DNA from: Gemmata sp.
Lineage (GTDB): Bacteria; Planctomycetota; Planctomycetia; Gemmatales; Gemmataceae
Length of the DNA stretch: 64,000 nt
Reading direction: 5' to 3'
NCBI GenBank assembly: GCA_025055115.1
Contig: JANWYJ010000043.1
Coordinates: forward strand, 1 to 64,000
In this document: positions 8,320 to 19,199 of the stretch, piece after piece
Layout of the letters: each line of letters begins with the position of its first letter
Position numbering within the stretch: position 1 is the stretch's first letter
Translations under genes and position numbers: made by a program
The notes under the pieces: generated by a model
What the model was told of the DNA's origin: nothing
Databases searched by the model: none
The model's input: the letters and a program-made list of their open reading frames with translations, nothing else

Positions 8320-9426
8320 ATGCCGGTTCGCTTCATCATGATCGGTGGTTTTCTCGGGGCGGGCAAGACCACGACCATCAGCCGTTTGGCCCGCGAATAC
8401 CAACATCAAGGCAAACGCATTGGCGTGGTAACCAACGATCAGGCCAGTAACCTGGTCGACACGAACACACTCCGTGCCCAAGGACTGCAGGTGGAGGAAG
8501 TTCCTGGGGCCTGCTTCTGCTGCCGCTTTGATGAACTTGTGGCTCGTGTCGGTGCGTTACAAGCCGCGCAACGCCCCGATATTATCCTGGCCGAACCTGT
8601 TGGCAGTTGTACCGATTTGGTAGCCACAGTCATCCAGCCGCTCCAAGACCTCTACGCCGGACAATTCGAAGTGGCTCCCTATACGGTGCTATTCAAACCC
8701 AGTCACGGCTTGCGGATTTTGCGGAATCAGATGGCGGGCGGTTTCAGCCCCAAAGCGGCCTATATCTTCAAAAAACAACTCGAAGAGGCGGATGCGATTG
8801 CTTTGAACCGCATTGACGAACTCTCCAGCTTGGAAATCGCGGACATCGCCGCACTGGTGGCCCACCAATTCCCCAATACACCCCTTTTACGCATCAGCGC
8901 CACCACCGGGGCGGGGTTCAAAGGCCTTGTGGAATGGCTCGACCAACGCGGCGCTTTTGGCCGAAAAATCCTCGACATCGACTACGATACCTACGCGGAA
9001 GGCGAAGCCGAACTCGGTTGGCTGAATGCAACAGCCCATCTGCACAGCCCACGACCGTTTGATCTGGATGGGTTGCTCCTGCGGATTCTCGAAGAATTAG
9101 CCATCCATTGCCGTACTCTGGGGGGCGAAGTGGCCCACCTGAAACTCATTGGCATGGACGAAGCCCTAGCCTTCGCCGTGGGAAATTTGGTCAGTAGTTC
9201 GAGCCGCCCCACTCTGTCGCTGCCCAGTGGTCTGAAACCGCTGCGAGCCGAATTGATTATCAACGCTCGGGTGGCGATGGAACCGGCGTTGCTGGAGGCG
9301 GAAGTGAAGCGTGTCGTACAGCGGGAATGTGACCAGCTTGGCGTCGCCGCCCACTTCCGCACCAGCCAGAGCTTGCGTCCCGGTCGCCCGGTCCCGACGC
9401 ATCGCTACGCGGTCGCCAAAAGTTGA
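8320..9426 (+). CDS. CobW/COG0523 GTPase, putative metallochaperone
   Basis: P-loop GTPase of the CobW/COG0523 family, members of which deliver metals (Zn, Co, Fe) to client proteins. Visible motifs are Walker A GGFLGAGKTTT (about 9-19), the family's metal-binding CxCC in GACFCC (about 64-69), a DEL/Walker B region ILAEPVGSC (about 88-96) and a base-recognition-like ALNRIDEL (about 163-170). Length is 368 aa. The C-terminal half lacks a His-rich stretch. A GGAGG-type site precedes ATG 8320. It diverges from the oxidoreductase gene. No client protein is identifiable next to it. Confidence 0.9.
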   Translation: MPVRFIMIGGFLGAGKTTTISRLAREYQHQGKRIGVVTNDQASNLVDTNTLRAQGLQVEEVPGACFCCRFDELVARVGALQAAQRPDIILAEPVGSCTDLVATVIQPLQDLYAGQFEVAPYTVLFKPSHGLRILRNQMAGGFSPKAAYIFKKQLEEADAIALNRIDELSSLEIADIAALVAHQFPNTPLLRISATTGAGFKGLVEWLDQRGAFGRKILDIDYDTYAEGEAELGWLNATAHLHSPRPFDLDGLLLRILEELAIHCRTLGGEVAHLKLIGMDEALAFAVGNLVSSSSRPTLSLPSGLKPLRAELIINARVAMEPALLEAEVKRVVQRECDQLGVAAHFRTSQSLRPGRPVPTHRYAVAKS

Positions 9427-9670
9427 TCAAAAAGTGAACAAATAATCAAAAACCAATGTTGCTGGCTCTGAACGTTGCTGGCTAGGATGGCTGTGCGTTG
9501 CCGCTGCGCGTGGGATATTTAGCCTTTTGCTGGTCACCAACCAACGTTGCCGGCCATGATGGCTGAGGTTCGGGGATGCGTCGAGTTACTTCATCCATCC
9601 TCGTACCATTCTGGTCGGGTACCCTTCTGGGTCATCGCTTCTCGTACCCTTCTGGTTTTTCTCAACTATT

Positions 9671-9716
9671 TCTCATACCACGATGTGCTACCTTCTCATA
9701 CCACGATGTGCTACCG
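9671..9716. repeat. Tandem repeat, 23 bp x2
   Basis: TCTCATACCACGATGTGCTA begins at 9671 and at 9694. The copies are identical over 22 of 23 bp and directly adjacent. Confidence 0.93.
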
Positions 9717-9741
9717 CGACTTCGAGCTACCGCGACTTCGA
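9710..9741. repeat. Tandem repeat, 16 bp x2
   Basis: GCTACCGCGACTTCGA at 9710-9725 and 9726-9741, perfect and adjacent. The first copy overlaps the end of the 23-bp repeat, so one duplication is nested on another. Confidence 0.93.
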
Positions 9742-9750
9742 CTGACCTGA

Positions 9751-11352
9751 TCAATCCTCGTGCGGTTCTGGGAGTTTGTAGGCGTTGCGGCAGGCGATGT
9801 ACGCTGGGCCTAATTCCCGGCGCATGATCTCGTAAGCCACGGCGGGATCACCTGTGAGTAATTCATCGCGGATCGCTTCGAGCTTTTCGCGGAGTGTGTC
9901 GGCGGTCGTCTTTTGCTCCGCGCTGAGACGGAACCGACGAATATAAACTCCGACCATCAACTTCCGCACGGCTAAGTCCATCTGCTCCAGTTCACGAATC
10001 GCTTCGGTGCGCTTGCGGGCAGCTTCCTTGGAATGAGGGTTTTGCGCTCCGGCGACAGCCGCCGCGACATCAGCCCGCAACGCGTGGAGTTGGTTCAAGG
10101 CTGGCTCAGTATCCGGATAATAAATGTAAGCTCCCAGAACACTGAACGCGACCAACCCCAACAGGGCGATGCCGGCTAAAACCGGTCCGGGAATGACAAT
10201 GTCGTATTTTCCGACACCCGAGGGCGTCGCGGGTTGTTGCGTCAGCCAGCGTTCAACCGGGTAATGCCGATGCAACCAGCGTGCGACCATACCACTTACG
10301 ATCGCCACCACCCATAGCGGCATGGCCACCCATTCCAGGACCTCGGCTTTTTGCTTCAGCTTGTCGATCAGGATGGGCCAACTGATATCGGTAGCGGACG
10401 TGAAGGGGTTGCTATAGTCGTCGAAAGCGTGGGTGTGATCTTCGGCTCGCGCTGGGGTCGGCAGGCCGATTTGGAGGACATAACTGGTGATCACGCACAC
10501 TGTAACCACCGCGACAAACCACACCGCCGCCCGACGCAGACCCTGGAACGAAGCAATCCACACCACCAAGCCTATGTTGATTCCTAAGCCCATGATGAAC
10601 AGAACAAACGCCGCCGCCACCGAGTTGCCATGATCGAACATCAGCCCCAATTTCATCATGCCGTTGAGTGGGGAGTTGAATGCGGGCAAAGCCACCGCGG
10701 TCATCTGAAGTGGGGCGGTGAGGTCGTCGTATTTCATACTCGTTTGTAACATCCCAAACGGTAGAGCAGCAGCCATCAGGCCGGAGCCAGCCACGCCCAG
10801 CAGAGCTAACTTCAGAACCGGTCCGGTGGCTTCGCGGGCGGTCGTTTCCGCAACCGCCACGAGGCGTTTGATCCCGGGAGCAGGTAGTTGTTCGGCGCTT
10901 TCCGCCGGTGCGGTATCGGGGACGTTACTGAAAGCGTAAGTCCAGAATTGGCCAAGAATTAAGGCCAATATCAAGGATGTGGCGGCGAACGTCAGAATGA
11001 CGATCGGCTCCGAGAGAGTCAGACCATACAAGAAAGAAATCGGGTTCAACAACGGCGCAGCCAAGACGAACGCCAGAACGGTTCCATCGGCCACGCCGCA
11101 ACGGCGCAATTCCCGCGCCACCGGGATAACCCCCAGCGAGCAAACGGGTAACAACATCCCAAACGCCCAGCCACGCACCACACCCCGCCAGCCCCCGGTG
11201 CCAAACGCTCGACGAACGCCCGCCGCCCCGACCATCCGTCGCAAGATGCCGGCGACCAAAAAGCCGCAAAGAAGCGTCGGGGTGGCTTCGATCAACGCTT
11301 GACCGGTTCGCACCGCCACACCGGCCACAACAGTCATGAAACTTGTCATCAT
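9751..11352 (-). CDS. Permease of the ArsP/COG0701 family
   Basis: 533-aa multi-spanning inner-membrane protein of the DUF318/ArsP permease family; some members export organoarsenicals or other small compounds. Two repeated permease halves are visible. The first contains ATPTLLCGFLVAGIL and PVCSLGVIPVARELRRCGVADGTVLAFVLAAPLLNPISF, the family signature. The second runs around residues 175-300. The C-terminal 110 residues are a polar, probably helical extension (QLHALRADVAAAVAGAQNP and RKRTEAIRELEQMDL) unusual for the family. The ATG at 11352 (a second ATG follows directly) lies 14 bp after the MoxR stop, so it is probably co-transcribed. Confidence 0.85.
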   Translation of the reverse strand: MMTSFMTVVAGVAVRTGQALIEATPTLLCGFLVAGILRRMVGAAGVRRAFGTGGWRGVVRGWAFGMLLPVCSLGVIPVARELRRCGVADGTVLAFVLAAPLLNPISFLYGLTLSEPIVILTFAATSLILALILGQFWTYAFSNVPDTAPAESAEQLPAPGIKRLVAVAETTAREATGPVLKLALLGVAGSGLMAAALPFGMLQTSMKYDDLTAPLQMTAVALPAFNSPLNGMMKLGLMFDHGNSVAAAFVLFIMGLGINIGLVVWIASFQGLRRAAVWFVAVVTVCVITSYVLQIGLPTPARAEDHTHAFDDYSNPFTSATDISWPILIDKLKQKAEVLEWVAMPLWVVAIVSGMVARWLHRHYPVERWLTQQPATPSGVGKYDIVIPGPVLAGIALLGLVAFSVLGAYIYYPDTEPALNQLHALRADVAAAVAGAQNPHSKEAARKRTEAIRELEQMDLAVRKLMVGVYIRRFRLSAEQKTTADTLREKLEAIRDELLTGDPAVAYEIMRRELGPAYIACRNAYKLPEPHED

Positions 11353-11366
11353 TGATCCATCCGCGC

Positions 11367-12284
11367 TTACACAGGAACTGGGACCGATTGCAGCAGTTCA
11401 GAAATCACCGAGCGGCCGGCTTCTGGCACCAACCCCAGCCGCACTCCCAACACTGGCTCAGCCACTGCTTGAACATCGTCTGGGGTCACAAAGTCGCGCT
11501 CGGTGAGAAAGGCCCACGCCTGCGCAACACGCTGCCAGGTGAGTAGCCCACGGGGACTTAAACCCAAGGTTACTTGCGGATGTCGGCGCGTCGCGCCAGC
11601 CAGGTCGACCAAATAGCCGCGAACGTTCGGTTCCACCGCGATGCGCGTCACACTCTGCTGCAGCTCGCGCAACTGACCGGGCTGAAGCACGACCGGATAC
11701 TGCCGTTCCTCGGGGCGCTGCCCGATGGCGGCACCGAGCATGCCGATTTCATCGTCACGCTGCGGATAACCGATCGACAGCTTCATCGCGAAGCGATCCA
11801 GCTGCGCTTCGGGAAGTGGATAAGTGCCATGATGTTCCACCGGGTTTTGCGTGGCGATGACAAAAAACGTATCGGTCAGTTGGTGCCGAACGTTATCCAC
11901 CGTCACTTGTCGTTCAGCCATGGCCTCCAAGAGAGCGCTTTGCGTTCGCGGGGTGGTGCGGTTGATTTCGTCGGCCAAGAGCACATCGGCGAAGACAGGA
12001 CCCCGAAGAAACTCGAACTCGCGGGTCTTTTGGTTGAAAACGCTGAATCCGGTGATGTCGCCGGGAAGAAGGTCCGGGGTGCATTGGACACGTGCGAAAC
12101 TCCCACCAACGGCGGTGGCCAAGGCTTTGGCGAGAGTTGTTTTCCCCAAACCGGGCAGGTCTTCCAAAAGCAAATGCCCCCGTGCCAACAGACAGGCCAA
12201 AACGTATTCCATAACCTGCGATTTGCCGCGCAGCGCCGCATTCAGCACTTGCCGAAGCCGTTCGAGCTGATCGGTGGCAGTCAT
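11367..12284 (-). CDS. MoxR-family AAA+ ATPase
   Basis: 305-aa AAA+ ATPase of the MoxR class, chaperone-like proteins usually encoded with a DUF58 protein. Walker A is in DLPGLGKTT, Walker B is VLLADEINRTTP, sensor 1 is VIATQNP and the arginine-rich LDRFAMKL follows. Start at ATG 12284 (MTATDQLERL) matches family length; the in-frame extension to 12344 overlaps the upstream gene's end without improving the match. It lies between the transglutaminase-fold gene and the permease gene on the same strand. Confidence 0.93.
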   Translation of the reverse strand: MTATDQLERLRQVLNAALRGKSQVMEYVLACLLARGHLLLEDLPGLGKTTLAKALATAVGGSFARVQCTPDLLPGDITGFSVFNQKTREFEFLRGPVFADVLLADEINRTTPRTQSALLEAMAERQVTVDNVRHQLTDTFFVIATQNPVEHHGTYPLPEAQLDRFAMKLSIGYPQRDDEIGMLGAAIGQRPEERQYPVVLQPGQLRELQQSVTRIAVEPNVRGYLVDLAGATRRHPQVTLGLSPRGLLTWQRVAQAWAFLTERDFVTPDDVQAVAEPVLGVRLGLVPEAGRSVISELLQSVPVPV

Positions 12285-12359
12285 CCGTTGCAATCCTGTC
12301 GCTATCACGTTGTTGCTCCCACGACGGATGAAGATAATGAACACATTTTCATATTTGGT

Positions 12360-14696
12360 TCACGGCTGTGGCGCTCTGGCCGGAGCGGGAGGAGGTGGAA
12401 ACTTCCGCAGCGCGTTGTACGTGAAGCAGGACAATAGCGCCGCACAAACGGCTTGGGGTGAATCGACACCCGGCGGTACATCCCGGGGAGCGTAGCTGGC
12501 TCGTTCAACCAACCGCGCCAAGCGATCGCAGCCCTCGAAGACCGAAGAGTAGTGACGGAGCCAAGCGCGAACCGTCAGGCCGACCGGACGTGGCCGCCTC
12601 GCCCATCGGGCACGGCGTTCTAACAACCGCACGGCTCGCCGAACCTGCTCTTGCCAGCTCGCCGCAGGAAACAACCGCCATCGCCACAGTAGGACGCGGT
12701 CCCAGAGCTGGCGCCGGTATAACACAGTCAAACAAATGGCCCCCAGGACAACGGTGAGGGCCACCTCATTCCGGTAGGCCCAAGCCGCCAGCGCGCGGAG
12801 AAATTGGACAATACGTTCTGTGAGCGGCTGACGGGCAGCCAAGGTTTCGTACCCCGGCGTCGGCTCGACCACCAACCACTGACCATCCCGCAACTGGACC
12901 TCGGGCCAGAAATGGAGGTCACTAGCTCGGACTGGGGTGTGAGCGGTTTCCCGATCATACGCTTCGGGCGAAACGTAATACCCTAAACACAACCGAGTGG
13001 GGTAACCGAGCGTGCGCAGAAGAAAGGTCGCCGCGCTGGCGAACAGATAATCCGGCCCGCGCCGCGACTCCATCAGAAACCACAGCACCGGGCAAGGATG
13101 ATCGGCGGGTGTTCCGATGTCGGGGTCCAACGTGTAGTCCGTGCGGAGTTGATGGAGAATCGCGGCGATTTGCGGCCAACCGCGGGGGTAATCACCGGCC
13201 CACAGCTGGGCCAGTGGGGCGATTTCGTTACGAATGATCGGGGGAACGTCCTCCAGGTGGGGGTTGAAACCCGGTGAGGGGAACGCTTCCGCCGCCAGTC
13301 GGGACGGCTCGAGGGTGCGGCAGATCGTGGTGATGACGATACCCGGGGGCGTTTTCCGACGCCCTGCCAAGGCCACCACCCCCTCATATTCCCATTCGTA
13401 GTACTGTGGACGATCGACTTTTTTGATGCGGAAACGTGTGAGTAGCGCCGGTGTGGGGACAAGATTTGTTGTCATCGCGGCGGTTTTGATGCGGTGCCGA
13501 TCGTCTTCGGCATACCAGTTGGCTTCGCGTAAGTGGCCCAAGCGCATCCAATCCCCGTCTTCGGCTTCCAGGTGCGAGGTGGTCGGTTTTCGGGCTTCAA
13601 GCCACTCCTGACGGTTGGCATCGTAGCGCGTGTAAACGACTTGGCGAATATGCAACGGGGTGCGGCCTTCGACCTCGAAAAGCCCACGGGCCAGCCGGCT
13701 GCTCGGCTTGCGCCCGGGGGGGCGGCCCTGGCGGCTTGTATCGAAGTCGCGGCTGGGGCGTTGGTTTTCCGGCAGTTCACCATGATTTTGGATCACGTTG
13801 GTCAGCCCGCCAGCCACCATCTTTTCCTGATGCTTGGGCGGTTTGTGCGGCATGCCGAACATATCGCTGACGGCGTCGATGAGGGCGTTTTTGTTGTCTT
13901 CAATCATGGTGTCGGTTTCGACCATACCGGCGGCTTGGGCGTTGTCGCCGGCGACTTCTTCTGGGCCATCGCCAACGCCGTAGCGGGCCCACGGATCAAC
14001 TTCCCCCGTACCTCCGGAAGTGGGTAGGAGTTCCCCCAGCCATATTCCGACATGTCGCGGCCCCAGGGCCAACACGGCCACGGTGGAGGCACAGACGATC
14101 AGAATGGCGATCAGGGACACCGACGGCAGGCGAAGACGATCCGATGCCACCGCGATGGCGACCTCATACTGGGGGGTCGCGAAAACCCGCTGCAAGCTGG
14201 ACCAATACACCAGCATCAACCACACGCCGCCCACTGCTGTGTAAAGTCCCAAGAGAACGAAACTGGCGGGGTGATTCGTCATAGCGGCGGCAAAGAGCAT
14301 CAAAAACAGGCTCGTGACACAGGCCAGACGCAGGCAGAGCAGCCATCCCGAACACGCCGCGAAGGCCAATCCAGCGTTTCTCAAGCCCATGACCATCTGC
14401 AATTCGAGGGGGTAGCCCTCGCTGCCGTAACTGCGGCGCAACGGTTCAATCGCCAGTGGTGCTAGCGTCAACGCCAGAACGATCAGCGTTACCCACCCCG
14501 GGGGCCGTTGCCGCGGTTGTGCAGGTATTGGCATTCGCCCGGCCATAACCGCGGCGATACCAATCCACACCGCAGCCCGGGCTACACTGTGTAGCACAGG
14601 CCGCGTGTCCATCGCGGCAATCTCGACCGCCACGGCAGCGATCGCCAACAGAGCGAAGGTGACTCGTCGTACCGCTTGCGCAATATCAGGAGCCAT
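12360..14696 (-). CDS. TgpA-like membrane protein with a degenerate transglutaminase domain
   Basis: 778-aa membrane protein of the TgpA/DUF3488-transglutaminase type. About six to seven N-terminal helices (residues 15-215) are followed by a large soluble region, a transglutaminase-like fold at about 500-620, one more helix near 643-660 and a C-terminal DUF4129-like part. The catalytic motif normally reads GxCxxFA with Cys, then His, then Asp. Here the segment is GPDYLFA with Asp549 in place of Cys, HFW keeps His595, and VVEPTP has Glu611 in place of Asp. The domain is therefore probably not an active transglutaminase. Its start overlaps the DUF58 stop by 11 bp, indicating translational coupling. 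Confidence 0.85.
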   Translation of the reverse strand: MAPDIAQAVRRVTFALLAIAAVAVEIAAMDTRPVLHSVARAAVWIGIAAVMAGRMPIPAQPRQRPPGWVTLIVLALTLAPLAIEPLRRSYGSEGYPLELQMVMGLRNAGLAFAACSGWLLCLRLACVTSLFLMLFAAAMTNHPASFVLLGLYTAVGGVWLMLVYWSSLQRVFATPQYEVAIAVASDRLRLPSVSLIAILIVCASTVAVLALGPRHVGIWLGELLPTSGGTGEVDPWARYGVGDGPEEVAGDNAQAAGMVETDTMIEDNKNALIDAVSDMFGMPHKPPKHQEKMVAGGLTNVIQNHGELPENQRPSRDFDTSRQGRPPGRKPSSRLARGLFEVEGRTPLHIRQVVYTRYDANRQEWLEARKPTTSHLEAEDGDWMRLGHLREANWYAEDDRHRIKTAAMTTNLVPTPALLTRFRIKKVDRPQYYEWEYEGVVALAGRRKTPPGIVITTICRTLEPSRLAAEAFPSPGFNPHLEDVPPIIRNEIAPLAQLWAGDYPRGWPQIAAILHQLRTDYTLDPDIGTPADHPCPVLWFLMESRRGPDYLFASAATFLLRTLGYPTRLCLGYYVSPEAYDRETAHTPVRASDLHFWPEVQLRDGQWLVVEPTPGYETLAARQPLTERIVQFLRALAAWAYRNEVALTVVLGAICLTVLYRRQLWDRVLLWRWRLFPAASWQEQVRRAVRLLERRARWARRPRPVGLTVRAWLRHYSSVFEGCDRLARLVERASYAPRDVPPGVDSPQAVCAALLSCFTYNALRKFPPPPAPARAPQP

Positions 14697-15951
14697 GGCG
14701 TGCCTCCCGCCATCCGCAGCGCAATTTCGTGGGAATTTCCTGAGGATGATCGATGCGCAACCACGGCTCGATGCACAGTCGGCAGGGGACAGGGGATGAT
14801 TGGTCCCCGGCAAATCCGTGGTAGCTAAGAATCACCCACCGTTGATGGTCCGCGACACAGGCACGGCAACTGGGGTGGGAATGACCGCGATCGGTAGTGA
14901 CGATCACTTGGAGGCCGTCACGGAATTGATGGCAGCGGGGGCCGTGGAGAAGTTCACCCAACGGTTGATGGATCGTCTGTGGCAGAGCCGCGAGGGCGTC
15001 GAGAATCCGTAGCAACTGGGAGCGTCCGGAGGCCGGCGGAATTGCTCCACCCGCCCAGACCAAACCCACCTGCGCTCCCGCCTGGAGCCAACCCTGCGCC
15101 AGACTGGCCACGATGCGAATGGCCCATTCCAGTGAACTGTCGGGACCGGCGCCGCTGTGGACATGAGCATCAACATCTAGCACCAGTTGGATCATCGGAC
15201 GGGAATTCGCTTGCAATTCGCAGACGATGAGCCGGTCGTGCTTGGCGGTTTGTCCCCAGTGGATGCGCCGAGGGGAATCGCCACGACGGTAGGGGCGAAC
15301 TCCCAAGACATCCCCGGTGCTGCCCACTCGGTTGCGTGACACATTCCCTTCCACTTGATAATCACCGCTCATGGGTGGAATAGGCCCAACGGGGAAGGTT
15401 CGCGGCCAAACGACCAAAGCTTCCTCGACCGGCAAGGCACGACTCGGGTTCCACAGGCCGAAGGGAAAACCCGTACTCAGCCGTGGCGCTGCCCGCGGAT
15501 AGACTCCCCGTTGGGGAGGAATGAACGACCAGCGGCCAAGCGCTGTCCGCCGCGCTGGTGTGGTCGCAACCGCCACGACGACCGCCTGATCGTCGGTGGC
15601 AAGTCCGCCGCGCACCGCCAGCCCCCAGGCCGGTACCCACAGCCGGTTATGAAGTGTCAGTTGGACACCAACGGGTTCTCCTTCTGTCGCCCGGGTGCGG
15701 TCGAACGCCAGCGACCCCCGAACGGCTCGGACCGTCAGCCAGGGCCAAATCATCCCTAACCCAATCACCGCGACGACACCGCCAAACAAAGCCAGCCCCT
15801 GGGCGTGCAGAACCAAGCCGCACAGCAGAGCCGCAATCGCTGCCAGAATCAGGATTCCCAAAGGGTTGTACAAGGCCCGGCGGACCCGCGCACTGAAGGC
15901 CGGGAAAAGATCGTAGGTTGCAATCCTGCGAAACCATCCCGCAAAATTCAT
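14686..15951 (-). CDS. DUF58 domain protein
   Basis: 421-aa membrane-anchored DUF58 protein, von Willebrand factor A-like, the usual partner of MoxR ATPases. Two hydrophobic helices lie at about 33-72. The DUF58 core includes the signature VRPYRRGDSPRRIHWGQTAKHDRLIV (about 232-257), followed by a vWA-like segment MIQLVLDVDAHVHSG with the MIDAS-type Asp-x-Asp. It is first in a unit DUF58, transglutaminase-fold, MoxR, permease. In most genomes moxR comes first. I chose ATG 15951; the only longer start is a TTG at 16005. Confidence 0.88.
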   Translation of the reverse strand: MNFAGWFRRIATYDLFPAFSARVRRALYNPLGILILAAIAALLCGLVLHAQGLALFGGVVAVIGLGMIWPWLTVRAVRGSLAFDRTRATEGEPVGVQLTLHNRLWVPAWGLAVRGGLATDDQAVVVAVATTPARRTALGRWSFIPPQRGVYPRAAPRLSTGFPFGLWNPSRALPVEEALVVWPRTFPVGPIPPMSGDYQVEGNVSRNRVGSTGDVLGVRPYRRGDSPRRIHWGQTAKHDRLIVCELQANSRPMIQLVLDVDAHVHSGAGPDSSLEWAIRIVASLAQGWLQAGAQVGLVWAGGAIPPASGRSQLLRILDALAALPQTIHQPLGELLHGPRCHQFRDGLQVIVTTDRGHSHPSCRACVADHQRWVILSYHGFAGDQSSPVPCRLCIEPWLRIDHPQEIPTKLRCGWREARHGS

Positions 15952-16050
15952 GGAGGCACGCTGGGGGCTGTTCAGGTATGTCGAAATCAGCAGGTTGTTG
16001 AACAATATCAGACTTAATGCATGTTCCAGTAATGTAATATAACACTAAAA

Positions 16051-16056
16051 ATTATA
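16051..16056 (-). promoter_or_regulatory. Possible -10 box upstream of the DUF58 operon
   Basis: On the minus strand this reads TATAAT, inside the AT-rich island about 100 bp upstream of the DUF58 start. No good -35 box is seen at 16-18 nt, so this is only a candidate. Confidence 0.3.
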
Positions 16057-16231
16057 GTCATAAATAATATTACAGCGGGCGCCACTTGTAAACCCTGATT
16101 CCTATTCGTGGTTGGGTTCAGGATTCTCGACGACGTGGAGAGGTCTACTTCCGGTGGCGCGGGGCCGAAATACGGCAGTTCGAGGCTGTTTGCAGACGCT
16201 CAGTGGCCTGGCTCCAGAAGCCTTTGGTCAT

Positions 16232-16270
16232 GCCGAAGCAGAAATGCGGAGGCCGAAGCAGAAATGCGGA
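16232..16270. repeat. Tandem repeat, 19-20 bp x2
   Basis: GCCGAAGCAGAAATGCGGA at 16232-16250 and 16252-16270, perfect copies with period 20. Confidence 0.92.
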
Positions 16271-16351
16271 GATTCGGGGTGGTTTTCGGACGCTGGCGAT
16301 GCCGTCGCAGGAACCACGCATTCCCCCGTTTTTCCGGTTTTGCGTTCGGCT

Positions 16352-16732
16352 TCAGGTCATCGGGTTGGGAAGGGGATTGCGGGCGAAAATCCATTCCTCG
16401 ATGGGTTGACCGTTGATGAGATGTTCCTCGACGAAACGCGCAATGCGCTCGGCGGTCATCCCGAAATACCAGGTTCCTTCGGGATAGACGACCAGGATCG
16501 GACCGTGGCAACAAACGCGTAAGCAACCGACTTTCGTCCGGTAGCAGGCGTTGGGGCCGGTTGCGAGGGAGAGGCGGCGTTGCTTGAGTTCATCCTTGAG
16601 CTTCTCCCATGCTGCTAAACCGACCGCGCTATTGCAGCAGCTGTCGCCGACACACAAGAGGACATGCCGGTGAAACTGCCCGATGAGCAATTTCCCGGCG
16701 ATGGCTGTCAGTTGTTCGTGGGGTTCCGGCAT
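16352..16732 (-). CDS. (2Fe-2S) ferredoxin domain protein
   Basis: 126-aa thioredoxin-fold [2Fe-2S] ferredoxin, an electron carrier of the Aquifex/cyanobacterial type. Cysteines at 27, 32, 33, 63, 70, 74 and 75 include the cluster-binding set (C27VGDSCC, C70LRVC74). The following CCHGPILVVYPEGTWY is the family signature. Length is typical. It lies 19 bp downstream of frr on the same strand and may be co-transcribed. The redox partner is unknown. Confidence 0.9.
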   Translation of the reverse strand: MPEPHEQLTAIAGKLLIGQFHRHVLLCVGDSCCNSAVGLAAWEKLKDELKQRRLSLATGPNACYRTKVGCLRVCCHGPILVVYPEGTWYFGMTAERIARFVEEHLINGQPIEEWIFARNPLPNPMT

Positions 16733-16751
16733 AGGAGATCGCTGTTGAGGT

Positions 16752-17312
16752 TTATTGTTCCATCACTTCTTTTTCTTTGGCGGCGCTGAGGGCGTCGATT
16801 TTGCTTTCGTAGGTTTTCAGAAGGTCTTGGATTTTCGCTTTGCCTTTGTCGCGTTCGTCTTCGGTCATGGTTTTGGCTTTTTCGGCATCATCGAAGTGTT
16901 TGTTGCTGTCGCGGCGGATGTTGCGGCAGGAAACTTTGGCCGCTTCGGCCGACTTTTTGATTTGAGCGACAATTTTTTTGCGTTGGTCGCCGCTCATCGG
17001 CGGGATGGTGAGGCGAATCACTTTGCCATCGTTGTTGGGGGCTAGTCCCAGGTCGCTGGAGCGAATGGCTTTTTCAATTTCTTTGAGGCTTTCCGCAACA
17101 TACGGTTTGATCACAAGCGTGGAGGCATCGGGGGCGGTGACGGAGGCCACGTCGCGAATGGGCGACAGCGTGCCGTAGTTATCGACGCGCAGTGCGTCCA
17201 GCATTTGTGGCGAGGCCCGCCCGGTGCGCATGCCGCGGAGGTCGTGCTGAAAGACCTCTAGCGCTTTTTTCATACGCTCTTCGGCATCTTTGAGAATTTC
17301 TTGCGTGGTCAT
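16752..17312 (-). CDS. frr: Ribosome recycling factor
   Basis: Releases ribosomes from mRNA after termination together with EF-G. The 186-aa product has the family blocks MRTGRASPQMLDALRVDNYG (about 27-46), TIPPMSGDQRKKIV (about 111-124) and the C-terminal YESKIDALSAAKEKEVMEQ. Start at ATG 17312 (MTTQEIL) gives the usual length, with GAGGG upstream; the frame stays open to 17408 but that extension is not conserved. It follows pyrH by 129 bp in the order pyrH-frr common in bacteria. Confidence 0.97.
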   Translation of the reverse strand: MTTQEILKDAEERMKKALEVFQHDLRGMRTGRASPQMLDALRVDNYGTLSPIRDVASVTAPDASTLVIKPYVAESLKEIEKAIRSSDLGLAPNNDGKVIRLTIPPMSGDQRKKIVAQIKKSAEAAKVSCRNIRRDSNKHFDDAEKAKTMTEDERDKGKAKIQDLLKTYESKIDALSAAKEKEVMEQ

Positions 17313-17441
17313 GGCCACACCCTCATTATGTCCGGTGATCCCGTCGTCTTGTGATGATATTGTGCCATGTCGGCCGCATGCTGGAAAGGGAGAGTGGCCG
17401 TTGGCCACACGCTAGCCGATGGGTGGTGCTACTGCGGGCTT

Positions 17442-19062
<1,621 letters not shown>

Positions 19063-19199
19063 GCGATGAAGTTCTTGCGCTGTGGTGGTGGTGGGAGTTT
19101 CAGTTGTCTTTGTGATGGAACTACCAAGAAAAAGTGCTGGCATTTTAGCGGGGTGGGCACGTTCTGTCATAGCCCAGCCAAGGCCATCCCCGGGGGATG

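Larger units (their letters stand above)
9427..9750. other. Gene-free interval with nested repeats
   Basis: About 320 bp between convergent genes with no supported ORF. It holds degenerate copies of a GTTGCTGGCT motif (9449-9570), three TCGTACC..TTCTGGT copies (9601-9657), and the two perfect tandem repeats at 9671-9741. Confidence 0.6.
15952..16351. other. Gene-free interval with AT-rich island
   Basis: 400 bp without a supported gene. It contains an AT-rich island at about 16015-16075, in sharp contrast with the GC-rich flanks, and the tandem repeat at 16232-16270. Confidence 0.6.
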
